A stretch of 64,000 nt of DNA, taken from Cupriavidus taiwanensis LMG 19424. Lineage in GTDB: Bacteria; Pseudomonadota; Gammaproteobacteria; Burkholderiales; Burkholderiaceae. The position numbers were made by a program, and so were the translations under genes. Below the pieces are notes generated by a model, which worked only from the letters and a program-made list of their open reading frames with translations, searched no databases and was not told the DNA's origin. Below, one piece after another: positions 9,651 through 19,063 of the stretch. Each line of letters starts with the position of its first letter. Within the stretch, counting starts at the first letter, position 1. The stretch covers positions 806,001 through 870,000 of the forward strand of contig NC_010528.1 in assembly GCF_000069785.1 (NCBI RefSeq). Reading direction: 5' to 3'.

Positions 9651-10598
9651 ATGAACAAGACCGTCATTCCGCAGGAGCAGATCCGGCAGTCCCATATCCT
9701 GGTGGTCGGCGACATGATGCTGGACCGCTATTGGTTCGGCGACGTCGAGCGCATTTCGCCCGAAGCGCCGGTGCCGGTGGTGCAGGTCAAGCGCAGCGAC
9801 GAGCGCCTCGGCGGCGCCGCCAACGTGGCCCGCAACGCCGCGGCGCTTGGTGCGCGCGTCGGCATGCTGGGCGTGGTCGGCGACGACGAGCCGGCGCGCA
9901 CGCTCGAGGCACTGCTGGCCGAGAGCCACGTGCAGCCCTACCTGCACCGCGATGCCAAGATCAACACCACCATCAAGCTGCGCGTGGTGGCGCACCAGCA
10001 GCAGCTGCTGCGCGTGGATTTCGAGAACACGCCGGCGCACGAAGTGCTGCTCGCGGTACAGGACCGGTTCCAGGGCCTGATCAACGATTACCAGGTGCTG
10101 GTGCTGTCCGACTACGGCAAGGGCGGGCTCACCCATGTCACGCGCATGATCGATGCCGGCCGCGCGGCCGGCCGCAAGGTGCTGGTCGACCCCAAGGGCG
10201 ACGACTACTCGCGCTACCGCGGCGCCACGCTGATCACGCCCAACCGTGCCGAAATGCGCGCCGTGGTCGGGGCCTGGAAGACCGAGGCCGACCTGACCAT
10301 CCGCGCGCAGAACTTGCGCCGCGCGCTGCAACTCGAAGCGCTGCTGCTGACGCGCTCGGAAGAGGGCATGACGCTCTATACCGAAGCCGAAGTGCTGCAC
10401 GTGTCCGCCCAGGCTCGCGAGGTCTATGATGTATCCGGTGCCGGCGACACCGTGATCGCCACGCTCGCCACCATGATGGGTGCCGGCGTGCCGCTCAAGG
10501 AAGCCGTGCAGCATGCCAATCGCGCCGGCGGCATCGTGGTCGGCAAGCTGGGCACCGCCGTCGTCACTTATCCCGAATTGTTCGGCGCCGCCGCCTGA
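9651..10598 (+). CDS. hldA: D-glycero-beta-D-manno-heptose-7-phosphate kinase
   Basis: PfkB/ribokinase-family kinase that makes heptose 1,7-bisphosphate for the LPS inner core (also called rfaE1 or the HldE N-terminal domain). The 315 residues contain the substrate motif GDMMLDRYWFGDVERISPEAP, the glycine-rich LGGAANVARNAA block and the PfkB signature YDVSGAGDTVIATLA with the catalytic aspartate. The adenylyltransferase half of enterobacterial HldE is absent, so a separate hldC should exist elsewhere. ATG 9651 is chosen over the in-frame GTG 9615 because AAGGA sits nine bases upstream. hldD follows after 27 bases. Confidence 0.94.
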   Translation: MNKTVIPQEQIRQSHILVVGDMMLDRYWFGDVERISPEAPVPVVQVKRSDERLGGAANVARNAAALGARVGMLGVVGDDEPARTLEALLAESHVQPYLHRDAKINTTIKLRVVAHQQQLLRVDFENTPAHEVLLAVQDRFQGLINDYQVLVLSDYGKGGLTHVTRMIDAGRAAGRKVLVDPKGDDYSRYRGATLITPNRAEMRAVVGAWKTEADLTIRAQNLRRALQLEALLLTRSEEGMTLYTEAEVLHVSAQAREVYDVSGAGDTVIATLATMMGAGVPLKEAVQHANRAGGIVVGKLGTAVVTYPELFGAAA

Positions 10599-10625
10599 GG
10601 CGCGGCGTCCTCTTTTGATCCGACC

Positions 10626-11621
10626 ATGACCATCATCGTCACCGGTGCCGCGGGTTTTATCGGCAGCAATCTCGTCAAGGGCCTGAACGAACGCGGCGAG
10701 ACCAACGTCATCGCCGTCGACAACCTGACCCGTGCCGACAAGTTCCACAACCTGGTCGATTGCGAGATCTCCGATTACCTGGACAAGCAGGACTTCCTCG
10801 CGCGCTTTGCCCGAGGCGAGTTCGGCAAGGTCCGCGCGGTGTTCCATGAAGGCGCGTGCTCCGACACCATGGAGACCGATGGCCGCTACATGATGGAGAA
10901 CAACTACCGCTACACGCTGTCGCTGATGGAAAGCTGCCTGGAGCAGGGCACGCAGTTTCTCTATGCATCGTCGGCGGCCACTTACGGCGCCTCGCAGGTG
11001 TTCCGCGAAGACCGCGAGTTCGAGCGTCCGCTGAACGTGTACGGCTATTCCAAGTTCCTGTTCGACCAGATCGTGCGCCGCCGGCTGCCGTCGGCGCTGT
11101 CGCAGATCGTCGGCTTCCGCTACTTCAACGTGTACGGGCCGCGCGAAACGCACAAGGGCCGCATGGCGTCGGTGGCGTTCCACAACTTTAACCAGTTCCG
11201 CGCCGACGGCACGGTGAAGCTGTTCGGCGAATACGGCGGCTACGGTCCCGGCATGCAGAGCCGCGATTTCATTTCGGTGGAGGACGTGGTCAAGGTCAAC
11301 CTGTTCTTCTTCGACCACCCCGAGAAGTCCGGCATTTTCAACCTGGGCACTGGCCGCGCCCAGCCGTTCAACGATATCGCCGCCACCGTGGTCAACACGC
11401 TGCGCGAAGCCGAAGGCAAGCCGCCCCTGTCGCTGGACGACCTGGTCCAGGAAGGACTGGTCGAGTACGTCAAGTTTCCCGACGCCCTGCGCGGCAAGTA
11501 CCAGTGCTTCACGCAATCGGACGTGTCCAAGCTGCGCGGCGCCGGCTACAGCGAGCGCTTCCTGAGCGTTGAAGAAGGCGTGGCGCGCTACTGCCGCTGG
11601 CTGCTCGAGCGCAACGGCTGA
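10626..11621 (+). CDS. hldD: ADP-L-glycero-D-manno-heptose-6-epimerase
   Basis: Epimerises ADP-D-glycero-manno-heptose at C6 to give the donor used by heptosyltransferases such as WaaC at 43472-44449. An extended SDR protein of 331 residues. It has the NADP-binding motif [20 protein letters not shown], the FHEGACSDT loop, the YASSAATYG strand and the catalytic YGYSKFLFD (Tyr-x-x-x-Lys). The [11 protein letters not shown] motif is also present. Also known as rfaD. It lies in the same direction as ugd and hldA, probably one operon. Confidence 0.96.
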   Translation: MTIIVTGAAGFIGSNLVKGLNERGETNVIAVDNLTRADKFHNLVDCEISDYLDKQDFLARFARGEFGKVRAVFHEGACSDTMETDGRYMMENNYRYTLSLMESCLEQGTQFLYASSAATYGASQVFREDREFERPLNVYGYSKFLFDQIVRRRLPSALSQIVGFRYFNVYGPRETHKGRMASVAFHNFNQFRADGTVKLFGEYGGYGPGMQSRDFISVEDVVKVNLFFFDHPEKSGIFNLGTGRAQPFNDIAATVVNTLREAEGKPPLSLDDLVQEGLVEYVKFPDALRGKYQCFTQSDVSKLRGAGYSERFLSVEEGVARYCRWLLERNG

Positions 11622-11786
11622 ACCCCGCGTCGTCCCTGCCTCACGGCGCCCGACACGCTTTCGTGCGGCCGCTGTCAACTTTTGTTGCCGCATGCGCCGC
11701 CCGCGCGGCGCGCCCCTATCCTGACCTGACCTCGCCGCCCCGGCGGGGGTGGTACCTCAGACCATCCACAGGAAAGGAGAGCCTTC

Positions 11787-12194
11787 ATGGCCATGCACTG
11801 GATCCGGCAACTTGCCCGGCGTTATTCCCTGATCTCCCTCGCGGCAACCTTCTGCCTGCTTGCCGGCGGCACCGCGCGCGCCGCCGTCGACGTCAACACC
11901 GCGGACGAGGCGGCGCTGACCTCGATCAAGGGTGTGGGGGCGGCCACGGCCCGCCACATCGTCGAGGAGCGCAACAAACGCGGGCCGTTCAAGGACGCCG
12001 CCGACCTGGCCGAGCGCGTCAGCGGCATCGGTCCGAAGTCCGTGACCAAGCTGCAGGACGCCGGCCTGACCATCGCCGGCAAGGGGGCGGCCACCGCCGC
12101 GCCATCCGCTGCGCCACCTGCTACGCCCGCTGCCACGCCGGCGCTGGCTAAAGGGGCAAAGGCAGCGCCCGCGCCGGCCAAGCCGGCCCGCTAG
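11787..12194 (+). CDS. comEA: ComEA-like helix-hairpin-helix DNA-binding protein, exported
   Basis: Secreted protein of 135 residues with an N-terminal signal peptide (hydrophobic LISLAATFCLLAGGTARA, cleavage near ARA/AVD). Two helix-hairpin-helix motifs follow: NTADEAALTSIKGVGAATAR and AERVSGIGPKSVTKL. The tail is Ala/Pro/Lys-rich. ComEA proteins bind incoming double-stranded DNA in the periplasm and pull it in during transformation. Whether this organism is competent is not shown here. A clear AAAGGAGA ribosome site precedes ATG 11787. It stands alone between hldD and the permease gene. Confidence 0.88.
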   Translation: MAMHWIRQLARRYSLISLAATFCLLAGGTARAAVDVNTADEAALTSIKGVGAATARHIVEERNKRGPFKDAADLAERVSGIGPKSVTKLQDAGLTIAGKGAATAAPSAAPPATPAATPALAKGAKAAPAPAKPAR

Positions 12195-12425
12195 CCTAGC
12201 ATTGCTGCCCTGCGCCCGGTCGTGCCTCGGCCGGGTGCATTGTTGCTGGTATGCGTTGTGCTACAGGTCACCGGCTTCGCAGGCCCCGTGGCGGCGGAGT
12301 ATCATGCGGACGCCGCGCAGGCAGGTCCTGCCGCGCGGCTGCCGACCGGCACAACCAAACAACCAGGCACAAGCGCGGCGGCCGCCGATCCGGTGGCCAG
12401 CCCGGACCACAGGGAGCAAGACGAT

Positions 12426-13727
12426 ATGGCGAATGGCGAGGACGCGGGATTCCTGCCGCAATGGCGGCTCAAGACCGAAGGTGTGATCGGGCCCGATGAG
12501 CGCCTGCCCGCGGGGCAGACGCTGCTGGCCGGGATCCAGCACGTGGTGGCGATGTTCGGCTCGACCGCCATCGCGCCGATCCTGATGGGCTTCAACCCGA
12601 ATATCGCCATCCTGTTTTCCGGCATCGGCACGCTGATCTTCTTCCTGTGCGTGCGCGGCCGGGTACCGAGCTACCTGGGCTCCAGCTTCGCCTTCATTGC
12701 GGTGGTGATCGCCGCCACCGGCTATGCCGGCAGCGGCCCCAACCTCAATATCCCGGTGGCGCTGGGCGGCATCATCGCCGCGGGCGCGCTGTACACGCTG
12801 ATCGGGCTGGTCGTGCAGGCGGCGGGCTACGCCTGGGTGGAAAAGCTGATGCCGCCGGTGGTGACCGGCGCCATCGTCGCGGCGATCGGGCTGAACCTGG
12901 CCCCGGTGGCGGTCAAGGCGGTCAGCGGTGCGGCGCTCGATACCTGGGTGGGGCTGCTGACCGTGGTCGCGGTGGGGCTGGTCGCGGTACGCGCGCCCGG
13001 CATGATCGGACGCCTGCCGGTGCTCATCGGCGGCCTGGCCGGTTATCTTGCCTACTACCTGGGCACCAATGTGATGGGCCTGGGCAAGCCGATCGATTTT
13101 TCCGGCGTGGCCGCCGCCAGCTGGTTCGGCATGCCGGCGTTCACCGCGCCGACCTTCGAACTCAACGCCATGCTGCTGATCGCGCCGGTGGCGATCGTGC
13201 TGGTGGCCGAGAACCTTGGCCATATCAAGGCCATCGGCGTGATGACCGGCCGCAACCTGGATCCGTACATCGGCCGCGCCTTTATCGGCGACGGTATCGC
13301 CACCATGCTGTCGGCCAGCGGCGGCGGCACCGGCGTGACCACCTATGCCGAAAACATGGGGGTGATGGCGGTCACCAAGATCTATTCGACGCTGATCTTC
13401 GTGGTGGCGGCCGCGGTGGCCATCCTGCTGGGCTTCTCGCCCAAGTTCGGCGCGCTGATCCTGACGATCCCGGGGCCGGTGATCGGTGGCCTGACCATCG
13501 TCGTGTTTGGCCTGATCGCCGCCACCGCGGGCCGCATCTGGGTGCAGAACCACGTGGATTTCTCCAGCTCGCGCAACCTGATCACGGTGGGCGCCACGCT
13601 GACGGTGGCGGCCGGCGACCTGACGCTGAAGCTGGGCGGCATGACGCTGGGCGGCATCGGCACCGCGACCTTCGGCTGCATCCTGCTGTACCACCTGCTG
13701 GGAGAAGGCAAGCGCGAGGAAGACTGA
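12426..13727 (+). CDS. NCS2-family nucleobase permease (UraA/RutG-like)
   Basis: Proton-symport uptake of uracil, xanthine or a related base through the inner membrane. The 433 residues carry many hydrophobic helices and the family blocks IQHVVAMFGSTAIAPIL near the N-terminus, AENLGHIKAIGVMTGRNL in the middle, and SASGGGTGVTTYAENMG. These resemble the uracil/RutG branch more than the xanthine branch, but substrate cannot be fixed by eye. The frame is open 68 codons further upstream; ATG 12426 (GGAGC about eight bases before) is chosen because the extra part is not conserved-looking. Confidence 0.88.
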   Translation: MANGEDAGFLPQWRLKTEGVIGPDERLPAGQTLLAGIQHVVAMFGSTAIAPILMGFNPNIAILFSGIGTLIFFLCVRGRVPSYLGSSFAFIAVVIAATGYAGSGPNLNIPVALGGIIAAGALYTLIGLVVQAAGYAWVEKLMPPVVTGAIVAAIGLNLAPVAVKAVSGAALDTWVGLLTVVAVGLVAVRAPGMIGRLPVLIGGLAGYLAYYLGTNVMGLGKPIDFSGVAAASWFGMPAFTAPTFELNAMLLIAPVAIVLVAENLGHIKAIGVMTGRNLDPYIGRAFIGDGIATMLSASGGGTGVTTYAENMGVMAVTKIYSTLIFVVAAAVAILLGFSPKFGALILTIPGPVIGGLTIVVFGLIAATAGRIWVQNHVDFSSSRNLITVGATLTVAAGDLTLKLGGMTLGGIGTATFGCILLYHLLGEGKREED

Positions 13728-13862
13728 GCCGGGCGGGCAAAGGCACGCGGCAGCGGGCGGTGCGCGCAAGTCCCGCCCGCCGGCGTGGGATAGGGGTCTG
13801 GATTACAATGGCCGGCGCACTGGAATCCCCCGGCATCCCCCGTTTTGACCTTCCTTCGCCCC

Positions 13863-14765
13863 ATGGCCTACAAGACAATTGAAGACACCATCGGCAATAC
13901 GCCGCTGGTCAGACTGCAGCGCATCCCCGGCGCTGCCAACGACGCGCGCGGCAATGTGATCCTCGGCAAGCTCGAAGGCAACAACCCGGCCGGTTCCGTC
14001 AAGGACCGCCCCGCGGTGTCGATGATCGCCCGGGCCGAAGCGCGCGGGCGCATCAAGCCGGGCGATACGCTGATCGAGGCGACCTCGGGCAATACCGGCA
14101 TCGCGCTGGCCATGGCGGCCGCCATCCGCGGCTACAAGATGGTGCTGATCATGCCCGAGGACCTCAGCCTCGAGCGCCGCCAAAGCATGGCGGCCTACGG
14201 CGCCGAGATCATCCTGACGCCGGTCAAGGGCGGCATGGAGTATGCGCGCGACCTGGCGGACTCGATGGAGCGCGACGGCAAGGGCGTGATCCTCGACCAG
14301 TTCGCCAACCCGGACAACCCGCAGGCGCATTACGAGGGCACCGGCCCCGAAATCTGGCGCGATACCGACGGCCGCATCACCCATTTCGTTTCGGCGATGG
14401 GCACCACCGGCACCATCACCGGCGTGTCGCGCTACCTCAAGGAGCGGAACCCCGAGATCCAGATCGTTGGCGCGCAGCCGGCCGAAGGCTCGCGCATTCC
14501 GGGCATCCGCAAGTGGCCCGAAGCCTATCTGCCCAAGATCTACGACCCCAGCTTCATCGACCGCACCGAGCCGGTGAGCCAGGGCGATGCCGAGCACATG
14601 GCGCGCCGCATGGCGTCCGAAGAGGGCATCTTCTGCGGCATTTCCGCCGCCGGTGCGCTGTGCGTGGCATTGCGCGTTGCCGAGGAAGTCGAAAACGCCA
14701 CCATCGTCTTCGTGGTGTGCGACCGCGGCGACCGCTACCTGTCGACCGGCGTGTTCCCGGCCTGA
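13863..14765 (+). CDS. cysM: Cysteine synthase B (O-acetylserine sulfhydrylase B)
   Basis: PLP enzyme making cysteine from O-acetylserine and sulfide or thiosulfate. The 300 residues start MAYKTIEDTIGNTPLVRLQR. They contain the PLP-lysine motif NPAGSVKDRPA, the substrate loop EATSGNTGIALA, and the phosphate-binding MGTTGTITGVSRYL. The motif and length fit CysM rather than CysK. An in-frame TTG upstream (13845) is less likely to be the start. Transcription ends at a symmetric hairpin shared with the convergent mltB. Confidence 0.95.
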   Translation: MAYKTIEDTIGNTPLVRLQRIPGAANDARGNVILGKLEGNNPAGSVKDRPAVSMIARAEARGRIKPGDTLIEATSGNTGIALAMAAAIRGYKMVLIMPEDLSLERRQSMAAYGAEIILTPVKGGMEYARDLADSMERDGKGVILDQFANPDNPQAHYEGTGPEIWRDTDGRITHFVSAMGTTGTITGVSRYLKERNPEIQIVGAQPAEGSRIPGIRKWPEAYLPKIYDPSFIDRTEPVSQGDAEHMARRMASEEGIFCGISAAGALCVALRVAEEVENATIVFVVCDRGDRYLSTGVFPA

Positions 14766-14790
14766 GACCGGCGCAGCAAGAAAAGAAAAA

Positions 14791-14813
14791 GGCCTCGCGG
14801 ATGCGAGGCCTTT
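14791..14813. terminator. Bidirectional terminator between cysM and mltB
   Basis: Stem GGCCTCGC/GCGAGGCC with a four-base loop. It has AAAAGAAAAA on its left and TTT on its right, so a T-rich tract follows the hairpin on both strands, best on the minus strand. It lies 25 bases after cysM and 35 bases after the mltB stop. Confidence 0.85.
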
Positions 14814-14847
14814 GTGCTTTGTGCCTTGTGCCTTGACGTGTGCCGCG

Positions 14848-15954
14848 TCAGCCCATGGCTGCCTTGACCGCCTCGCCCAGCTGGTACACCGCCAGCGCAT
14901 AGAAGAAGCTGCGGTTGTACCGCGTCAGTACGTAGAAGTTGCGCAGGCCCAGCAGGTACTCGGTGGGCTGGTCGGGTGTGGGCAGGTCCACCACCAGCAC
15001 GCCGGTTTCGCCTTCGCGCGCCAGGTTGATGGGCTCGTCCACGCGCAGCCCGGCGCGGGTCAGCTGGTTCAGGGTGCGCGTCGGCCACGGCTCGCCATCG
15101 GCTGCCGCGGTGGCCACGCCCAGGCTGCCGTCGTCGGGGGCGATGCGCCACACCACCGGGCGGCCCGGCTCCCAGCCATGCAGCTGCAGGAAGCGCGCCA
15201 CGCTGCCGATGGCATCGGTGGGGCTGTTGCGCAGGTCGATATGGCCGTTGTTGTCGTAGTCGAGGGCGTATTCGCGCAGGCTGGTCGGCATGAACTGCGG
15301 AATGCCGATGGCGCCGGCATACGAGCCCAGCACCGAGTAGACGTCGGTGCGGGTGTCGCGGCACCACAGCAGGTAATCGGCCAGCTGGTTGCGGAACAGG
15401 GTGCTGCGGGCTTCGCGGTTGGGCGTGGCGGGGTAGTCGAACGCCAGCGTCGACAGCGAATCGAGCACGCGGAACGAGCCCATGTCGCGGCCGTAGATGG
15501 TCTCGACGCCGATGATGCCGACGATGACCGAGGCCGGCACGCCGAACTCGGCCTCGGCCCGGCGCAGCGTGTCGCGGTTGTCCTGCCAGAAGCGCACGCC
15601 CGCATTGATGCGGATCGGCTCGATAAAGCGCGAGCGGTACGTGCGCCAGCTTTTGCGGCCCGTGGTGGCGGGCGGCATGATGAGCCGGACCACGGTGGCC
15701 GAGTAGACTGCTTGTCCGAACCAGTCCTGCAGCATGCCGCGGTCGAAGCCGTGGCGCGCCACCATTTCGTCGATAAAGGCGCGTGCCTGCGGGTTGTCGC
15801 GGTAGCGGCCGGGTTCGATCTCTTCCTCGCGGAGGCTGACGCGGCGTTTGCCGGCGGCGAGCAGGCTGGGGGAGAGGCCGCAGAGTCCGAGTGCGGCAGC
15901 GGAAAGCGCGGCGCCCAGCAGGGGGCGTCGCAGTGAGCGCTGGGTGTCGGTCAT
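14848..15954 (-). CDS. mltB: Lytic murein transglycosylase B
   Basis: Cleaves the MurNAc-GlcNAc bond of peptidoglycan to 1,6-anhydro products. The 368 residues have a signal sequence with a twin arginine (SLRRPLLGAALSAAALG) and no good lipobox (Cys is preceded by Leu), so a soluble periplasmic form is likely. The SLT-fold domain shows VGIIGVETIYGRDMGSFRVL, whose glutamate is the expected catalytic residue, and SYAGAIGIPQFMPTSLREYA. ATG at 15954 is chosen because AAAGGA precedes it; the frame remains open 24 codons upstream. Convergent with cysM. Confidence 0.92.
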   Translation of the reverse strand: MTDTQRSLRRPLLGAALSAAALGLCGLSPSLLAAGKRRVSLREEEIEPGRYRDNPQARAFIDEMVARHGFDRGMLQDWFGQAVYSATVVRLIMPPATTGRKSWRTYRSRFIEPIRINAGVRFWQDNRDTLRRAEAEFGVPASVIVGIIGVETIYGRDMGSFRVLDSLSTLAFDYPATPNREARSTLFRNQLADYLLWCRDTRTDVYSVLGSYAGAIGIPQFMPTSLREYALDYDNNGHIDLRNSPTDAIGSVARFLQLHGWEPGRPVVWRIAPDDGSLGVATAAADGEPWPTRTLNQLTRAGLRVDEPINLAREGETGVLVVDLPTPDQPTEYLLGLRNFYVLTRYNRSFFYALAVYQLGEAVKAAMG

Positions 15955-16124
15955 GGTGTCCTTTGCAAGTCGCACCGAGTATAGCGGATGCCACTGCGCC
16001 ATCCGTGCTCGCGGCAGGCCCGGCATGGCGCGTCGGCGCGGCTGGGTGGCCAGGCCTGCCCTGTGCTAACGTAACGTTTGGAGACAACATGGCGGCGCAT
16101 TGCGACCCACTGCGACGATAAGAG

Positions 16125-17048
16125 ATGCCGACAGGCTATTACACGCACCCCGAGTTCCAGCGGCACGAAATGGGGCACTTCCATCCAGAATGCCCGGAGC
16201 GCCTGCAGGCGATCGAGGATCACCTGATTTCGCATGGCCTGGACGGCCTGCTGGAGCGCCGCGAGGCGCCGCCCGCCACGCGCGAGCAGCTCGAGCGCGT
16301 GCACCGGCCAGAGCACGTCGACGCGCTCGAAAGCGCCAGCCCGGCGAGCGGCTACCACGCGATCGACCCGGACACCTCGATGAACGCGCACACGCTTGCC
16401 GCCGCCACGTTGGCCGCGGGCGCGGCGGTGGCGGCCACCGATGCGGTGATCGCCGGCGAGTTCGAGAACGCGTTCTGCTGCGTGCGACCTCCCGGCCACC
16501 ACGCCGAACCGGGCCGCGCCATGGGCTTCTGCTTCTACAACAACGTGGCCATCGCCGCGCGCCATGCGCTGCAGGCACACGGGCTGGAGCGCGTGGCGAT
16601 CATCGACTTCGACGTGCACCACGGCAACGGCACCGAGGCGGCGTTCCGCGGCGACGAGCGCGTGATGATGTGCAGCATCTTCCAGCACCCGTTCTATCCC
16701 TACAGCGGCACCGAGCACCTGGCGCCAAACATGGTCAACATCCCGCTGCCGGCCTACAGCAACGGCATGGCGGTGCGTGAAGTGGTCGAGACCATCTGGC
16801 TGCCGCGCCTGCATGAATTCCGTCCGCAGATGCTGTTCATTTCGGCCGGCTTCGACGCGCACCGCGAGGACGACCTGGGGCAGATGGGCCTGGTGGAGCA
16901 GGACTACGCGTGGATCACGGGCCAGTTGGTCGACGTGGCGCGCGTCCATGCACAAGGCCGCATCGTCAGCTGCCTCGAGGGCGGCTACAACCTGAGCGCG
17001 CTGGGCCGCAGCGTGCTGGCCCACCTGAAGGTGCTGCTGGAGCATTAG
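16125..17048 (+). CDS. Histone-deacetylase-family (acetoin utilisation/APAH-like) hydrolase
   Basis: Zinc hydrolase of the bacterial class II HDAC-like family, which removes acetyl groups from acetylated small molecules such as polyamines, or from proteins. The 307 residues carry RPPGHHAEPGRAMGFCFYNN (tandem catalytic histidines), IDFDVHHGNGTE (zinc Asp and His) and FISAGFDAHREDDLG (second zinc Asp). The CLEGGYN motif is near the end. The actual substrate cannot be read from the sequence. A hydratase-like gene follows 12 bases after the stop, suggesting co-transcription. Confidence 0.9.
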   Translation: MPTGYYTHPEFQRHEMGHFHPECPERLQAIEDHLISHGLDGLLERREAPPATREQLERVHRPEHVDALESASPASGYHAIDPDTSMNAHTLAAATLAAGAAVAATDAVIAGEFENAFCCVRPPGHHAEPGRAMGFCFYNNVAIAARHALQAHGLERVAIIDFDVHHGNGTEAAFRGDERVMMCSIFQHPFYPYSGTEHLAPNMVNIPLPAYSNGMAVREVVETIWLPRLHEFRPQMLFISAGFDAHREDDLGQMGLVEQDYAWITGQLVDVARVHAQGRIVSCLEGGYNLSALGRSVLAHLKVLLEH

Positions 17049-17060
17049 GAGACCGCCGCC

Positions 17061-17864
17061 ATGGCCGAGAACGATGCGCGCGTCGACGCGCCGCTGCTGA
17101 CCGAATCGCGCGACGCCGCCGGCGTGGCGCGCCTGACCATGAACCGGCCGCAGGCGTTCAACGCCTTGTCCGAAGGGCTGCTCGATGCGCTCACCGATGC
17201 GCTGCGCCGGCTCGCCGCCGACCACAGTGTGCGCGTGGTGGTGCTGGCGGGCGCGGGCAAGGCCTTCTGCGCCGGACATGACCTGCGCGAGATGCGCGCG
17301 GCGCCGTCGCACGATTACTACCGGCGCCTGTTCGACCGCTGCACGCGCATGATGATGGCGATCCAGCAGATGCCGCAGCCTGTGATCGCGCGGGTCCACG
17401 GCATCGCCACCGCGGCGGGCTGCCAGCTGGTGGCGATGTGCGACCTGGCGGTGGCCGCGGACGATGCGCGCTTTGCCGTGTCGGGTGTCAACCTGGGGCT
17501 GTTCTGTTCGACCCCGGGCGTGGCGCTGTCGCGCAACCTGCACCGCAAGCAGGCCATGGAGATGCTGCTGACCGGCGACATGATCGATGCCGCCAGCGCC
17601 CGCGAGCGCGGGCTGGTCAACCGGGTGGTGCCGGCCGACGGCCTGGACGACGAGGTGGCACGGCTGGCCGCCAGCATCTGTGCCAAGCCGGCCGCCGCGG
17701 TCGCCGCCGGCAAGGGGCTGTTCTACCGCCAGCTCGAGATGGGCATCGAGGCGGCCTACCAGCTGGCCGGGCAGACCATGGCGTGCAACATGATGGACGA
17801 TGCCGCGCTGGAGGGCGTACAGGCCTTTATCGACAAGCGGTCGCCGTCCTGGCGTGATTCCTGA
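17061..17864 (+). CDS. Enoyl-CoA hydratase/isomerase family protein, ECHDC3-like
   Basis: Crotonase-fold protein of 267 residues with the CoA/oxyanion-hole motif AGAGKAFCAGHDLREM and the second oxyanion element GIATAAGCQLVAMCD. In classical hydratases the two catalytic glutamates lie in GGGCELAMMCD- and PEI-type motifs. Here the first is Gln (AAGCQL) and the second region reads FAVSGVNLGLFCSTPG, without Glu. This pattern is that of the ECHDC3 branch, so ordinary hydratase activity is doubtful. Start ATG 17061 follows a GGAGACC site. Translated close behind the deacetylase-family gene. Confidence 0.88.
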   Translation: MAENDARVDAPLLTESRDAAGVARLTMNRPQAFNALSEGLLDALTDALRRLAADHSVRVVVLAGAGKAFCAGHDLREMRAAPSHDYYRRLFDRCTRMMMAIQQMPQPVIARVHGIATAAGCQLVAMCDLAVAADDARFAVSGVNLGLFCSTPGVALSRNLHRKQAMEMLLTGDMIDAASARERGLVNRVVPADGLDDEVARLAASICAKPAAAVAAGKGLFYRQLEMGIEAAYQLAGQTMACNMMDDAALEGVQAFIDKRSPSWRDS

Positions 17865-17972
17865 TCGACTTGTCGGGTCTTTATATGCCGGGAACGCATA
17901 AAGACATCGGCAAAAAGTCGTTTAAGGTATGAAGCGAATCGCATAAAATACGCGCTTCAGAAAAATAACGAG

Positions 17973-18016
17973 CGGCAACAGCGCTGGAGATCCCTCGCCT
18001 GTTGCCGTTTTCTTTT
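17973..18016 (+). terminator. Terminator-like hairpin just upstream of metN (possible attenuator)
   Basis: Perfect nine-base arms CGGCAACAG (17973-17981) and CTGTTGCCG (17999-18007) with a 17-base loop, followed by TTTTCTTTT. It lies between a TATAAT-like CATAAAAT near 17942 and the metN ATG at 18029. It may end the preceding unit or attenuate metNIQ; no Met-rich leader peptide or SAM-riboswitch shape was seen. Confidence 0.7.
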
Positions 18017-18028
18017 GGTCACCTTTCC

Positions 18029-19063
18029 ATGATCGAACTGCAAGGACTGTCGCAGCGCTTCCCGGGCGCGTCTGGCGACGTGCATGCATTGCGGGACGTC
18101 AGCCTGTCGATTGCGGCGGGCGAGGTCTTCGGCATCATCGGGCGCAGCGGCGCGGGCAAGAGCACGCTGGTCCGCGCCATCAACCTGCTGAACCGGCCCA
18201 CCAGCGGCCGCGTCGTCGTTGCCGGCCAGGACCTGACCGCGCTGGACAACGGCGCGCTGCGCCTGGCCCGCCGCGAGATCGGCATGATTTTCCAGCACTT
18301 CAACCTGCTGTCGTCGCGCACCGTCTATGACAACGTGGCGCTGCCGCTGGAACTGGCCGGCAAGCCCAAAGCGGAGATCGCCGCCACCGTGCTGCCGCTG
18401 CTGGACCTGGTCGGCCTGTCGGCGCTGAAGGACCGTTACCCGGCGCAGATCAGCGGCGGGCAGAAGCAGCGCGTGGGCATTGCGCGCGCGCTGGCAAGCA
18501 AGCCCAAGGTGCTGCTGTCGGACGAGGCGACTTCCGCGCTGGACCCGGAAACCACCCGTTCCATCCTGGACCTGCTCAAGCAGATCAACCGCGAGCTGGG
18601 CCTGACCATCGTGATGATCACGCACCAGATGGAGGTCATCAAGCAGGTCTGCGACCGCGTGGCCGTGCTCGAGGCCGGCCAGGTGGTGGAGACCGGCCGC
18701 GTGATCGACGTGTTCCTGCGTCCGCAGCACGACGTCACGCGCGCCATGATCGGCGATGTCATTTCGCAGGAGCTGCCGGCGAGCGTGCTCAAGCGCGTCG
18801 AAAGCCGGCTCGGCAACGGGCGCGACCACGTCTATCGCCTGGCCTTCACCGGCGAGGGCGTCGACCAGCCGGTGCTGGCGCAGGCGATCCGCCGCTACGG
18901 GCTGGACTTCAATATCCTGCACGGCCACATCGACGAGATCCAGGGCCAGGCCTTCGGCTCGCTGGCAATCATGGCTACCGGCGAACTGGCCGACGTGAAG
19001 GCAGCCATGGAATACCTGCAGGCGCAAGGCGTCGTGGTGGAGGAGTTCGAGCATGTGGTCTGA
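18029..19063 (+). CDS. metN: Methionine ABC transporter ATP-binding protein
   Basis: ATPase of the MetNIQ importer for D/L-methionine. The 344 residues contain Walker [10 protein letters not shown] near residue 39, the ABC signature [15 protein letters not shown], and Walker [15 protein letters not shown]-terminal NIL/ACT-like regulatory domain (residues about 265-340) is the domain through which methionine inhibits transport in E. coli. ATG 18029 gives the normal N-terminus [11 protein letters not shown]; an in-frame TTG at 18002 is unlikely. metI begins within its last 11 bases. Confidence 0.95.
   Translation: MIELQGLSQRFPGASGDVHALRDVSLSIAAGEVFGIIGRSGAGKSTLVRAINLLNRPTSGRVVVAGQDLTALDNGALRLARREIGMIFQHFNLLSSRTVYDNVALPLELAGKPKAEIAATVLPLLDLVGLSALKDRYPAQISGGQKQRVGIARALASKPKVLLSDEATSALDPETTRSILDLLKQINRELGLTIVMITHQMEVIKQVCDRVAVLEAGQVVETGRVIDVFLRPQHDVTRAMIGDVISQELPASVLKRVESRLGNGRDHVYRLAFTGEGVDQPVLAQAIRRYGLDFNILHGHIDEIQGQAFGSLAIMATGELADVKAAMEYLQAQGVVVEEFEHVV

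Noticed and set aside
12222..12425. 68-codon upstream extension of the NCS2 permease frame
   Set aside because: No ribosome site and not protein-like in composition; ATG 12426 is adequate.
16068..16078. AACGT-A-ACGTT palindrome upstream of the deacetylase-family gene
   Set aside because: Short (five-base arms) and not tied to a promoter; could be chance.
17865..18028. SAM or other methionine riboswitch before metN
   Set aside because: No multi-helix junction or conserved SAM-aptamer core seen; only simple hairpins are present.
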